Of a stretch of DNA of 64,000 nucleotides, positions 10,046 to 19,486 are shown one piece after another. The stretch is from Chaetoderma sp. LZ-2023a (taxonomy: Eukaryota; Mollusca; Caudofoveata; Chaetodermatida; Chaetodermatidae): positions 186,796,742 to 186,860,741 of the forward strand of contig CM067369.1 in NCBI GenBank assembly GCA_034401795.1, read 5' to 3'. The first letter of the stretch is position 1, and every line of letters begins with the position of its first letter. The notes beneath the pieces are model-generated. The model was given only the letters and a program-made list of their open reading frames with translations, made no database searches and was not told the DNA's origin. A program made the translations under genes and the position numbers.

Positions 10046-10141
10046 GTCAGTCTTGTTCATGTGTTGTTCATTGTTTGTATTGTCACGTTACCCAGTGTTA
10101 TTAATATGGTGATGGTTTATGTGGGTTGTGGTTCTTTATAG
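10046..10141 (+). other. Putative 3' intron of DIRS copy 2
   Basis: Donor AAG|GTCAGT and acceptor TTTATAG|AG enclose 96 nt in the untranslated region after the recombinase stop. The segment AATATGGTGATGGTT before the acceptor is also present in the divergent copy 4. Confidence 0.5.
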
Positions 10142-10440
10142 AGAGTATACGAAAATGGAGCCTTTTCGTCTCTGTCCTATAGTACTTAGCACTAGTACGA
10201 AGAGAGCGTGTAGGACATTGAGGTCATTTAATCTTCCTCCCAAGGGAGGGGGGGGGAGCGCATATGACAAATCGGTCATCTCTCAGGCATCGGTTGTGTT
10301 ATCCGATGGTTTATCAAATCCTGACTGTGTTTTCACACAGTTTCAGACGTCATAAGTGCCTTAAAACGCTTGAAAGCGTATAGGGAAGAGCTGGTCTTTT
10401 GACCTCGCCTCCCTCCCGCCAGATTCACTTTCGAATTCTG

Positions 10441-10542
10441 GCAATATCAAAAGTATTAGGGAGGTAAGTATACTCTTGATGTGAAATAAACGAAATCTAG
10501 GATTTCTTTTTTCACGAGAGAGTTGATACTTACCTCCCTAGA
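10441..10542 (+). repeat. ICR of DIRS copy 2
   Basis: Carries TTAGGGAGGTAAGTAT and, 56 nt on, its inverse. The segments in between match the reverse complements of the two element ends, joined at TGAAATAAACG. Confidence 0.88.
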
Positions 10543-10607
10543 TACTGACCCGGCCTCTCCGCCCCACAGAGGCTCGGTCTTCAGGCTCTTAGTAGTTGCA
10601 TGTGTTA

Positions 10608-10823
10608 GCCAATAAATGAGCCAGAGGAAGTAGTAGTCGGCGCATGCGCGGTGGTGGGGCGAGCATCCGCCGGACTACCTCTGACTCCCTGCCCAGTAGG
10701 GGCACCTAACTGTTTTTAATCTGAGTGTTTTATTGAGTGAAAGCCGATATTTAGCAATATCAAAAGTATTAGGGAGGTAAGTATCAACTCTCTCGTGAAA
10801 AAAGAAATCCTAGATTTCGTTTA
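10608..10823 (+). repeat. Right inverted terminal repeat, DIRS copy 2
   Basis: 216 nt, inverse of 3791-3983 except for the last ~43 nt, which are unique to the right end and include CTCTCGTGAAAAAAG. An AATAAA hexamer at 10611 could act in 3' end formation. Confidence 0.92.
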
Positions 10824-10933
10824 TATTCTGTCAACTTAACCCTTTAGTGGTCAAACTGACCAAAAAACAACTTTGCAGTGGTCTTCAGACATGGCTATTT
10901 GAAAGGCTTAGAGGAGAGTAGTTTTTAATATTT

Positions 10934-10980
10934 ACCACTAGAATGACTGGATCGGTAACCGAGCCAGTCATTTTAGTGGT
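10934..10980. repeat. TGACTGG-type hairpin repeat
   Basis: Inverted arms ACCACTAGAATGACTGG and CCAGTCATTTTAGTGGT meet around CGGTAACCG. Relatives lie at 13461-13530, 29672-29750, 29881-29940 and 51993-52070. Confidence 0.7.
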
Positions 10981-12400
10981 AAATTTTCAAAAATACTCTT
11001 CTCTCTGCTTGAGATAGACACTGGCTGAGTAAAAACTTTAATTTTCTTTACCATTACCCCCTTAATGGTCAAGCCAATGAAAAAGAAATTCTGTGATTAA
11101 TTTACAAAAATAGACTTATAAAATTAAAATATTCTGAAAAATATTGAGCATCAAAATGTTTAATTGATATATTGGGTAGTATTTTGAGTGCTTTGGGGCG
11201 CTGTTGACACAAGAGGGGATACAGTTGGTGAGACTGGGGATTTGTGATGGTGCACCACAGATATATTGTTCTAGTTTTCATATTAGAGCAAATAGTGAAG
11301 TACTCGGCTAACATATTTTGTATTCTTTTGAGCTGTTTTGGCCAAATATTTTCAGTTCAAATTGCTTTGTGAATTAAACAATAGAGCATGTAGGCTCAAC
11401 AGCTTTTAAACTTTTAAAGACGAAATATGAAATACAATAAATTGTTTTCAATGTAAGAAATATTATGTCAAATATTTTTTAACTGATTTGACTGGAAGCT
11501 GTTGTTGCTCCTGTCAAATTTGTTATAAAATATTCAATGGCTTATTTGTATGGTTCCCCTGAAATTGCGATAGTGTGACTAAGTGTCAAATGGTTATGTG
11601 TTAGCCCGGTGAGCGTCAATGTCTCTGGACTTCTTCTTTTAATCTTTTAGAGTAGATTCCCAGAAGTATTTACATGAAGGAGAAGAATAGAAAGTAATCT
11701 ATTGGCCGAAATTATTAGTTTATTATTACCTCACCTGGCCAGAATGGTTCGGCGGCCATCTTGGATGACCTAGTTTTCGTGAAAACGACTTATTCTGCAG
11801 AATCACGGAATGGATCGGGCTGAAATTTTGGGGATATGATTATGGACTAAGGGCCATTAAAGTTTGTTCAGGGGAAGTTGATAGGTAAGAAACATGGCCG
11901 CCATGGACTAATCAAATTTTAGCGTGTTTGGCTGCCATATTCAATTTTTTTATTTGATGGATTTTGAAGCCGAAATTGGTTTTCTTAACTCCGCTTACTT
12001 GTCAGTCAGCTGCCGTATAGCGATGACCCCATCCGTCTTCTGTATGTCCGTCCATCTGTCTGTCTGTCCATCACCAACTATGGCGGCTCATTTTGTTATT
12101 TCTTGACGGATTGACACCAAACTTGGTCACAATGTTAATGTCCGCATCTAATATCTGTGTTGTGAAAATGAAACTGATAGGACGTCAAATGCCAGAGTTT
12201 TCACTCCTTAAATATTTGCAGTCTCACTTTGATAGGGCTAATACAGGTTTGTTCCCACCGTCCATTGATTTATCACCATGTCAGATTTTATTGCCAAACT
12301 AGATATTAAATTCCAATTAACAGATTAACCGTTCCAATACTGCTGAAATATTTAAGATATGTATTATGTGCTCTGACATCTATGCTCTTAAAAATATTTT

Positions 12401-12477
12401 GATTGAAAGTTGTTGCTGCCTTAGGCAGCAATGAAAGTTGTTGCTGCCTAAGGCAGCAATGACTTTCAGTCAAATTA
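12401..12477. repeat. Nested tandem palindromes
   Basis: Two copies of GTTGCTGCCTWAGGCAGCAA lie side by side within outer inverted arms (GATTGAAAGT and ACTTTCAGTC). A related copy is at about 25555-25630. Confidence 0.65.
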
Positions 12478-12699
12478 TTTTTTAATCAACTCCAGCTCGC
12501 CCTACCCCTGCTGCTAACTTGGTGATTCAGCCAGATGCGCATGTGTTAAATGGATTGTATGGTGGTGGGGAATAACCTGCTATAAAGACCACCTACCTGC
12601 CTTTAGAGACCATTTTCTTCAATTGTATTTAAACCTCTAGTAACCATCTGAGTTTTTGCAGACGACATATTCCAAAGGTTATATCTCTGAACCTGATAA

Positions 12700-12785
12700 A
12701 TATTTTGAAAACAATTGGACTGAAAGTTATTCGTGGCTAAGCCGCCAACAACTTTCAGTCGAATTGTTTTCAAAATATTCAACAA
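12700..12785. repeat. Hairpin repeat, GTGGCTAAGCC subfamily
   Basis: Inverted arms of about 40 nt with a few mismatches. It is the paralogue of the perfect palindrome at 25847-25927. Confidence 0.7.
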
Positions 12786-13117
12786 GTCGAGAGCTTTTGA
12801 AAATTGAAATTATTGGCTGCATTGGCTTACAGCAGTGAGACAGTTAAGAAACCAGCTGTAGTTAGCACTGATATCATCTATTTTCAAAATCACTAATGCA
12901 AAAAAACCAGTCCAGAGATTGTTGTCAATATCTCGAAAACTAAACCATTTGACTGAAAGTCATTGGAAGTGACACCGATGGATGTAAAACTTAAGTAAGA
13001 TTAGTTGAAATGCCAATGTTCCAGATGAGCGATACAGGCCCATTGGGACTCTTGTGTTAATTTATGTACCTGTATCTCCATTCTTTTCTTTTCATATGCG
13101 TTTTTTTCGACCCTCAG

Positions 13118-13328
13118 ATAACATGTCGTCCTGTGAATGCCGTAGCCTTCAGTCAAAGACGACAAGATAATAAGCTGATCAGTACTGAAGAACGGGTGTC
13201 TAGAAATCTGAAGACGTATAAAGTGACTGGACTAAACCCTGCCACGCAGTACGTGTGTGGAATCAATGCAAGTAGCAGTCATGGTACAGGACCTAAAAGC
13301 ACTATACTGGTCTGGACGAAAGGTGCAG
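13118..13328 (+). CDS. RPTP exon c: rest of a fibronectin III repeat
   Basis: Acceptor CGACCCTCAG and donor GCAG|GTAGG define 211 nt, entered in phase 0 and left in phase 1. The peptide ITCRPVN through VTGLNPATQYVCGINASSS has the tyrosine-corner motif L-x-P-x-T-x-Y of fibronectin III and its G strand. It completes the domain opened by exon b. The two exons are separated by 9.4 kb of intron, most of it DIRS copy 2. Confidence 0.88.
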
Positions 13329-14359
13329 GTAGGTGGAAGAAAGAATGGTTTTGTTGCCCAATCCAGCCTCTTGTATGACCGTTTACTGGCCAAGACGGCC
13401 AAAACCAGCCTCTGCGGTGGTCCTGTAAAATGTTAATTTTCTGATCAAGAGAATGTCGTTTTTGAAAATTTACCACTAGAATGACTGTCTCAGTAACCAA
13501 GCCAGTAATTCCATTGGTGAATTTTCAATAATATTTTTGGAGCAGAACCCCAGTTTTTCTTGATCACTCATGATCAGTAAAGGGTTAATATTACCATGGT
13601 AACTCATTTCATCAGTTATTATATCAGCCATTATTAGCTCAACTAGGTCATGCCATAATGACTATTCACCCTCTGTTCATTGTCTGTCAACATTTTAAAA
13701 AGATTTATGGATTGTCTGATTGGGAAGAAACCTGGCTATTTCTCTATCATTGTATTTATTGGAACTTTATACAGAAATCTGATCAGTAAAATCTTCTGAC
13801 AGGCATCTTGGATTTTACAAAATCTTAATAAAATTCTGTAAAAGACTACTTCTCTTTTAACATGGGCAAATTTCAACTTAACTTTTTTGTGTAACGACTA
13901 TTGTCTATGAAGTTATGATTGATCAATTTCCTGGCAAATTTCAACTTAACTTTTTTGTGTAATGACTATTGTCTATGAAGTTATGATTGATCAATTTCCT
14001 GGCCATCTTTAGATTTTCACTAAACCATTTAAAAGACTGATCTTAGTATTTCTTGATCTCATTCAATAATTACATGTTATTTTAGCACTGTATTTTATTT
14101 ATAACGTGGAATGCCACGACTGGATTTGTATACCTGATGCTTGTCCTGAAGGTTCAGGAGGAAAGTCGCATGCCTGACACTTTGTTTGTGTCCCCCATTT
14201 ATAGCACTGGTATCATTCCTACATTTCAGTCATTTACTTGGAACCTGTCCTAACATTGTCTAATATTACCTTTCTGCATTCATATTATATTCAATTTTAT
14301 TAACATATTTCTGTTACATTATTATGTTGCATTCTGATTTTGATTCTTTGCCTTTGTAG
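13329..14359 (+). other. Host intron
   Basis: No gene is seen. A decayed TGACTGG-type hairpin lies at 13461-13530, and a 68-bp unit is tandemly duplicated at about 13865-14000. Confidence 0.6.
13865..14000. repeat. Tandem duplication of a 68-bp unit
   Basis: Two adjacent copies begin GGCAAATTTCAACTTAAC and differ by one base (AACGAC against AATGAC). It is a recent local duplication. Confidence 0.9.
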
Positions 14360-14450
14360 ATCCTCAGGTGCCAGAAGTACCACGCATTGTGCATGCTACT
14401 GGCCACACTATCACAGTAGATCTCCAGTCACCTGATGATGAACTCGTCAG
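14360..14450 (+). CDS. RPTP exon d: ectodomain after the fibronectin III repeat
   Basis: Acceptor CCTTTGTAG and donor TCAG|GTAGAT define 91 nt, entered in phase 1 and left in phase 2. The peptide DPQVPEVPRIVHATGHTITV opens a further fibronectin-like membrane-proximal domain and reads on into exon e (LVSFYRV). Confidence 0.82.
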
Positions 14451-14650
14451 GTAGATACATAATTCAAGCATAAAGCGATTGCACCAAATAAATCAATAGA
14501 GAGATCCATATGACATCATAATCAATTACATCACATGTATGCTGATGTTACAATCATAGTGCAGTAATATAACTCTGTCATGAAGTTTGAAATGTCTGTC
14601 AAGTTTAGGAATTGTTTGTCTTTGGTAAATTTGCAGTTAAAAATCTTTCT

Positions 14651-14733
14651 GTTGAATATTTTAAAACTAATTTAACTGGGCGCTGCCTATGGCAGCAACA
14701 GCACCCAGTGAAATTAGTCAAAATATTCAACAG
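14651..14733. repeat. Common hairpin repeat
   Basis: Arms GTTGAATATTTTAAAACTAA and its near inverse enclose the loop CTGCCTATGGCAGCAACAG. Confidence 0.75.
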
Positions 14734-15049
14734 CACCTGTATTTTTACCTTGAAATTAGGATTCTGCGAATTAAGAATTCAAACAAAATATATAAATTGA
14801 TTCCAACACTTGTATGGGATTGGTGGAGCTTAGCTAGAAATGGGAGAGACATAGCTAAAATGGGCGGAGCATAGCTAGAAATGGCTCCCTCTATTGTAAT
14901 ATCTAGTATATTGCTAGCAATAATGGCTTTTATAGACTTAAAACTGTGATGGTCAGATTGACCACAATTGCTTCTGCAGTGCTGTCAGGAAAGGTTCATT
15001 TGTAGGCCAAGAAAAGAATATTTTAGAAGACTCAGCGCAGGAATAGTTG

Positions 15050-15750
15050 AGCCAGTGATGAATTTTGATTGGTCAATTTTTTGGGTGGCCATCTTGAATT
15101 TTCCGAAAAAATGGTAGGAAATCGTTTAAAACGCTACTCATTAACTGCTTGAGCAATTTCAGCCATACTTAGCTGGGAGGATAGTACGCTGGTATGTTTC
15201 AGAACTTGCATACAGAATTTTGATGTGTAAATTTTTCTGACTGTCATCTTGGATTTTATGAAAATTTCTGGAAATCACTTAAAAGCCTACCACCCCTCAA
15301 TAACTGTTTGAACGAGTTCGAGCAAACTCGGCTGGAAGAACTTTGATTGGTCCATTTTTTCGGCGCTCATCTTGGATTTTCTGAACATTTGGGGAAATCA
15401 GTTAAAAGGCTACTCAATAACCACTTGAATGAGTTTAAGCAAACTCGGCTGGAAGAAGCGTTTCAGACCTTGTATATAGGATTTTGACGGCTTGATTTTG
15501 TTGGTGGCCATCTTGGATTTTCCGAAAAATGGGAATTTGTATAAAATGCTACTACTCATTAATCGCTTGGGAAACTTCAACCAGATTTGGCTAGAAGGAT
15601 CCTAGTGTCGTAGCCTCTAAAAATTCTATTCAGAATTTTGATAGGTCACTGTTTTGTCAGCCATCTCTGATTTTCTGAAAGTTTTCCGGAACCATTTAAA
15701 AACAGTACTCCTTCAACAAATGGTATCATTAAAATGAGATATGGGAAGTT
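15050..15750. repeat. Degenerate tandem array of ~120-155 bp units
   Basis: About five diverged units each contain GCCATCTTGGATTTTCYG, TTTAAAAnGCTACT and GCAAACTCGGCTGGAAGA. They start near 15085, 15239, 15362, 15502 and 15655. The units resemble part of the 17530-17900 repeat. Confidence 0.6.
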
Positions 15751-16223
15751 CATTTGTGAAAGGGTTAAGAAGCCACTTTGTTAGTTGAGGGATCTGATCT
15801 ATCACTCATGTATTTGACGTCATTGTCATAAATCGAAAAGTCTGTTATAAGAGAGTACAAATTGTATGTCTCTCATGAATTTACAATTTAGTAAACATTT
15901 TGTGGGCACTGGCAGCAACAAAGACAGTCAAATTAATTTCAAAATATTCAACAGCTTAACTATATAATTATCATGAGATTGGGATTCGTGGATTTCTGAT
16001 TTCAAAGCGTATAAATAGAATTACACGTGCATACAATATGACCGGAGCACAGCTAGAAGTGGGTGGGGCATAGGTGGAAATGAATCCCTTTGTTGGATTA
16101 TAAAGAAAGATTATATTATGCGACCTGAGGCGTCATAAATGTTTTTGTTTTATTATGCTTTTGTTTATATGTTTATTATGCTTATGTTAGAGATGCTGTG
16201 TTTTCTATTCATTTTATATTTAG

Positions 16224-16333
16224 CTTTTATCGTGTAATTATGGAAATTGTTTCTGAGTCGGACAGAACCAAAAGAGACGTTCCCGCTGCGCTGACTGATG
16301 TACACAGGGACTACCATAGGGCAATGAGAAAAG
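16224..16333 (+). CDS. RPTP exon e: ectodomain with furin-type site
   Basis: Acceptor TATATTTAG and donor AAAG|GTGAGA define 110 nt, entered in phase 2 and left in phase 1. The peptide SFYRVIMEIVSESDRTKRD has the FYRV strand typical of the membrane-proximal RPTP ectodomain, followed by RTKR, which fits the furin consensus R-X-K/R-R. Several RPTPs are cut by furin at such a site into two non-covalently held subunits. Cleavage here is inferred from position and motif. Confidence 0.82.
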
Positions 16334-17256
16334 GTGAGATGAGCGCAATTATCACAAGATTACGATTATCAGATTAGTCCAACTCTGAAATAAAGCAGTC
16401 CAATCTTTCAGTCAGGTATCTGACATCATAATCAAATATGTCGCATGTTAATTGATGTTGCAATCAAAATGACATGTCTGTCCGCAAAGTCGAAAAGTCT
16501 GTCACCAAATAGCACAAATTGTATGTGTTTTGTTAAATTTAATAAATATTCTGTTGAATATTTTGAGGCTAATTTGACTTGGAGCCGAGTTTACCTGTAC
16601 AGCTACATGTACCCTGAAATTTAGATTGTGCCAATTCAGATGTCAAAATCTTAATATTGATTCCATCACATGTGTTGTGAGAGCAGGGCTTTGCTACAAG
16701 TGAGCAGGCCATTAATCGACATTTCTAGTTTATACATCCATCATCTGATGTCATAATCAGCTATGTGACATGTAAGATGACGGCATGAATGATATAATTA
16801 AGTGTGTGTCACGAATGCATAATTTGTGATGGGCTAAAGCATTGTTGTATGAATTGTATATCTTAAGTATTTGATAAATATACTGTTGACTATTTTGAAA
16901 CTAATATGAATGGGAGCTGTTGCTGCCATTGGAAGCAACAGCACCCACTCAAATAGTTTCACAATATTCAACAGCTTACCTGTATAGTTTTCTGAAAATT
17001 AATATCAGGGAGTTCAGCGATCGATCAATCTCAGCATGAGCGAAGTGTCGGTGGAGGTTAGCTAGAGATGAGTGGGGAAAAGCTAAAACTGTATTTCTCA
17101 AAAGAGCTCAGTAGGGTGGGTCATCTAGCTAGTTAGCTAACCAGTCTTTGGTTAGCTAACCAGTCTTTGGCTAGGATTTAGTCAATGAATGTTAATGATG
17201 GCTTGCCAGTCAAACTTACCTAACATGTTGTCTGATATCTGAGTTTTGATATGCAG
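16334..17256 (+). other. Host intron
   Basis: No gene is seen. It holds one arm of the common hairpin near 16550, a fuller hairpin at 16883-16975 with its flanks, and a short tandem repeat of GGTTAGCTAACCAGTCTTT near 17125-17170. Confidence 0.6.
16883..16975. repeat. Common hairpin repeat
   Basis: Arms based on GTTGACTATTTTGAAACTAA and its inverse, with loop GCTGTTGCTGCC to GGAAGCAACAGC. A few mismatches are present in the arms. Confidence 0.7.
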
Positions 17257-17414
17257 GTGATCTGTTCTACGTGACGGCACAGCTGCAGCGGAGAGACGTT
17301 AACGCTCCATTTGTTGTTGGTGATAACCTGACTTACGGAGGATATTGTAACGTACCTTTGCAGAATCAGCATGAATACAACATCTGGTTTGGAGCTTATT
17401 CATCTGTGGACGGG
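17257..17414 (+). CDS. RPTP exon f: membrane-proximal ectodomain
   Basis: Acceptor ATATGCAG and donor GGG|GTGAGT define 158 nt, entered in phase 1 and left in phase 0. The peptide includes FYVTAQL, FVVGDNLTYGGYCNVPL and YNIWFGAYSSVDG. The pattern Y-V/I-T/A-A-x-L followed by G-D-x-x-x-Y-x-x-Y-x-N is characteristic of the membrane-proximal region of receptor PTPs. Together with exon e it supports the RPTP call independently of the catalytic domain. Confidence 0.88.
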
Positions 17415-18386
17415 GTGAGTAGTTAGTGATTATTAACCATTTTATGTGTCCACCCGGCAAGGAAGGGCTTGTACCATGATGATGAGAAATGTCCATTTGC
17501 TGACCAAGAGAACATTTTTAGCTCACCTGGCCAGAATGGCCAAGTGAGCTTATGCTATGGCGACCGTCCGGTGTCTGTCCGGTGTCCGTCCGTCCGTCCG
17601 TCTGTCCGTCCATCCGTCAACTCTTTCCTTTAAACGACTTCTTCTCAATAACCACTGGGCCGATTTCAATTATATTTGGCAGGAAGTATCCTTAGGGCAT
17701 AGGGATCCAAGTTTGTTCAAACAAAGCCGATTTGGCCGGTGGCCATCTTGGATTTTGGCCGATTTTAGGAAATGGCTTTAAAAATCTTCTCCGAAACCGA
17801 TTGGTGGATTGATTCAAAACTGACGAAATATCATATAGGGCAAGAGCTGAACCAAGTTTGTTCGAAGGAACTTGATTGGCCAAATGGTTTGGCGGCCATC
17901 TTGGATGACTTAGTTTTCGTAAAAACGACTTATTCTGCAGACCCGCTGAACGGATTGGGCTGAAATTTGGAGATATGATTATGGACTAAGGGCCATTAAA
18001 GTTTGTTCATGGGAAGTTGATAGGTAAAAAACATGGCCGCCGTGGACCAATCAAATTTTAGCGTGTTTGGCTGCCATATTCAATTTTTTTATTTGATGGA
18101 TTGAGAAGCCGAAATTGGTTTTCTTAACTCCGCTTACTTGTCAGTCAGCTATCGTATAGCGATAACCCTATCCGTCTTCTGTATGTCCGTCCATCCATCT
18201 GTTTGTCCGTCACCAACAATGACGGCTCATTTTGTTATTTCTTGACGGATTGACACCAAACTTGGTCACAACGTTAATGACGGCATCTAATATCTGTCTT
18301 GTGAAGATGAAACCGATAGGACGTCAAATGCCAGAGTTATCACTCCTTAAATATTTGCAGTCTCACTTTCATAGGGCAAATGGTTT
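17415..18386 (+). repeat. Bivalve-type intronic repeat, left part (interrupted by DIRS copy 3)
   Basis: Starts near 17521 with CTCACCTGGCCAGAATGG and a (GTCC)n stretch at about 17584-17620, followed by diverged 'GGCCATCTTGGAT' units. From about 17880 it matches 11730-12245. The repeat is cut at 18386 by DIRS copy 3 and resumes at 25403. No convincing gene is present. Confidence 0.75.
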
Positions 18387-18579
18387 TTTCACATCAAGAG
18401 TATACTTACCTCCCTAATACTTTTGATATTGCTAAATATCGGCTTTCACTCAATAAAACACTCAGATTAAAAACAGTTAGGTGCCCCTACTGGGCAGGGA
18501 GTCAGAGGTAGTCCGGCGGATGCTCGCCCCACCACCGCGCATGCGCCGACTACTACTTCCTCTTTGCTCATTTATTGGC
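18387..18579 (+). repeat. Left inverted terminal repeat, DIRS copy 3
   Basis: Inverse of the inner part of 25187-25402. All the short motifs noted for copy 2 are present. Confidence 0.92.
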
Positions 18580-18669
18580 TAATGGTTACATGCGGTTTTG
18601 TGCTACTCTACATTTTCTGCGCGTTTACCTTGTTTTTCACTTATTTGACGGTTGTTGTACGTTCGTGTC

Positions 18670-18720
18670 ATGTCGGAAAGAGAGGACTCACCTTTGGAAG
18701 GAGCTGGATCTCTTTATCAG
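18670..18720 (+). CDS. gag-like ORF, exon 1 (DIRS copy 3)
   Basis: Codes the same 17 residues as copy 2 despite several silent changes (for example GGAGCTGGATCT against GGAGCGGGATCG). This is consistent with selection on the peptide. The donor is CAG|GTGATT and the intron would run from 18721 to 19486. Confidence 0.62.
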
Positions 18721-19486
18721 GTGATTTCTATGATATTCTAGCGTGTTTTGTCCCGGTATAATGTGTTTCCGGGACTCGCGCTTACCGTGATTAGCGCCTA
18801 TTTGAGTTGGTTTTTTACAACATGGTGCTTCATAAGTCTCATTTCTCTTTGTGTTTTTGTCCACAGGTATCACGTAGAAGCTTTGATGGACTTCTCGGCA
18901 CAAGAGGATATGTTTCTCTCCACCACGGTTCCATTTCCTACTAATACTGTTAGGTTATCTAACCAAAAAATCTATGTTCAGTGAGTTGGAGGCTTGTTAT
19001 AAAGGTCTTCTCGCTTTGCCCTCTTGATCCAATTCCTTCCCCTTCGGTGGAGAGAGTGTAGAGGCGTACTATGGTGGAGTTCTCCGGTACATCACGTTGG
19101 ATGGTTTGTCTGTACAAGGTGTCAGGTATCTAATTATTGATAAACAAAAGAGGAGATAATTTCCTTTTTTGCCAATGCTAGAATTGGAAGGAGTTATCTC
19201 TGTATATCTGATTGTTGTGTACTCGAAATGCCAATTCAACTGGAATGTTCCGGTTACTTATACAATTCGTTCTTGCACTTGGTGCTTGTTGCGGATCGAT
19301 TATTTTTGTCACGGGATTGATGACGTCATAATCGGCCGTGGCCTTTATTAACATTTAACGTTTTGTCCAACGCTGGTTCTTCTTGACTTGCGATCTTTAG
19401 GATCCTGTCCCTCTCTTTTTAGTTGGTTTTGAGTTCGCTAACCTTAACTATCTTGCTCATTGTCCTTGTCCTTTGTCCTGTTTCAG

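Larger units (their letters stand above)
3791..10823 (+). mobile_element. DIRS-type retrotransposon copy 2, full length (7033 bp)
   Basis: A complete element, from TTTCACATC at 3791 to CGTTTA at 10823, inserted between host exons b and c in sense orientation with no target duplication. It has both inverted terminal repeats, the ICR, spliced gag, and RT and YR regions. It is nearly identical to the 43079 copy and has the same total length because four single-base indels cancel out. One of those, an extra A in an A-run in the RT ORF, breaks RT. It therefore looks very young but is not autonomous as read. Confidence 0.95.
11725..13060. repeat. Duplicated intronic repeat, copy without a DIRS insertion
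   Basis: Matches 17880-18386 joined to 25403-26225, that is, the flanks of DIRS copy 3, in the same order. It includes the blocks GGCGGCCATCTTGGATGAC, GGCTGCCATATTCAA and TATCACCATGTCAG. It therefore shows the unoccupied target sequence (GGTTTGTTCCCACC near 12246) for that insertion. The small ORFs in it show no recognisable protein. Confidence 0.8.
10824..13117 (+). other. Host intron with several repeat families
   Basis: No gene is seen. A TGACTGG-type hairpin lies at 10934-10980, and one arm of the common hairpin at about 11487-11515. A bivalve-type repeat at about 11725-12300 continues as a longer duplicated segment to about 13060. A nested tandem palindrome is at 12401-12477 and a GTGGCTAAGCC hairpin at 12700-12785. 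Confidence 0.6.
14451..16223 (+). other. Host intron with hairpin and degenerate tandem repeats
   Basis: No gene is seen. A hairpin lies at 14651-14733 with its usual flanks, a degenerate tandem array at about 15050-15750, and a half hairpin at about 15900-15955. Confidence 0.6.
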
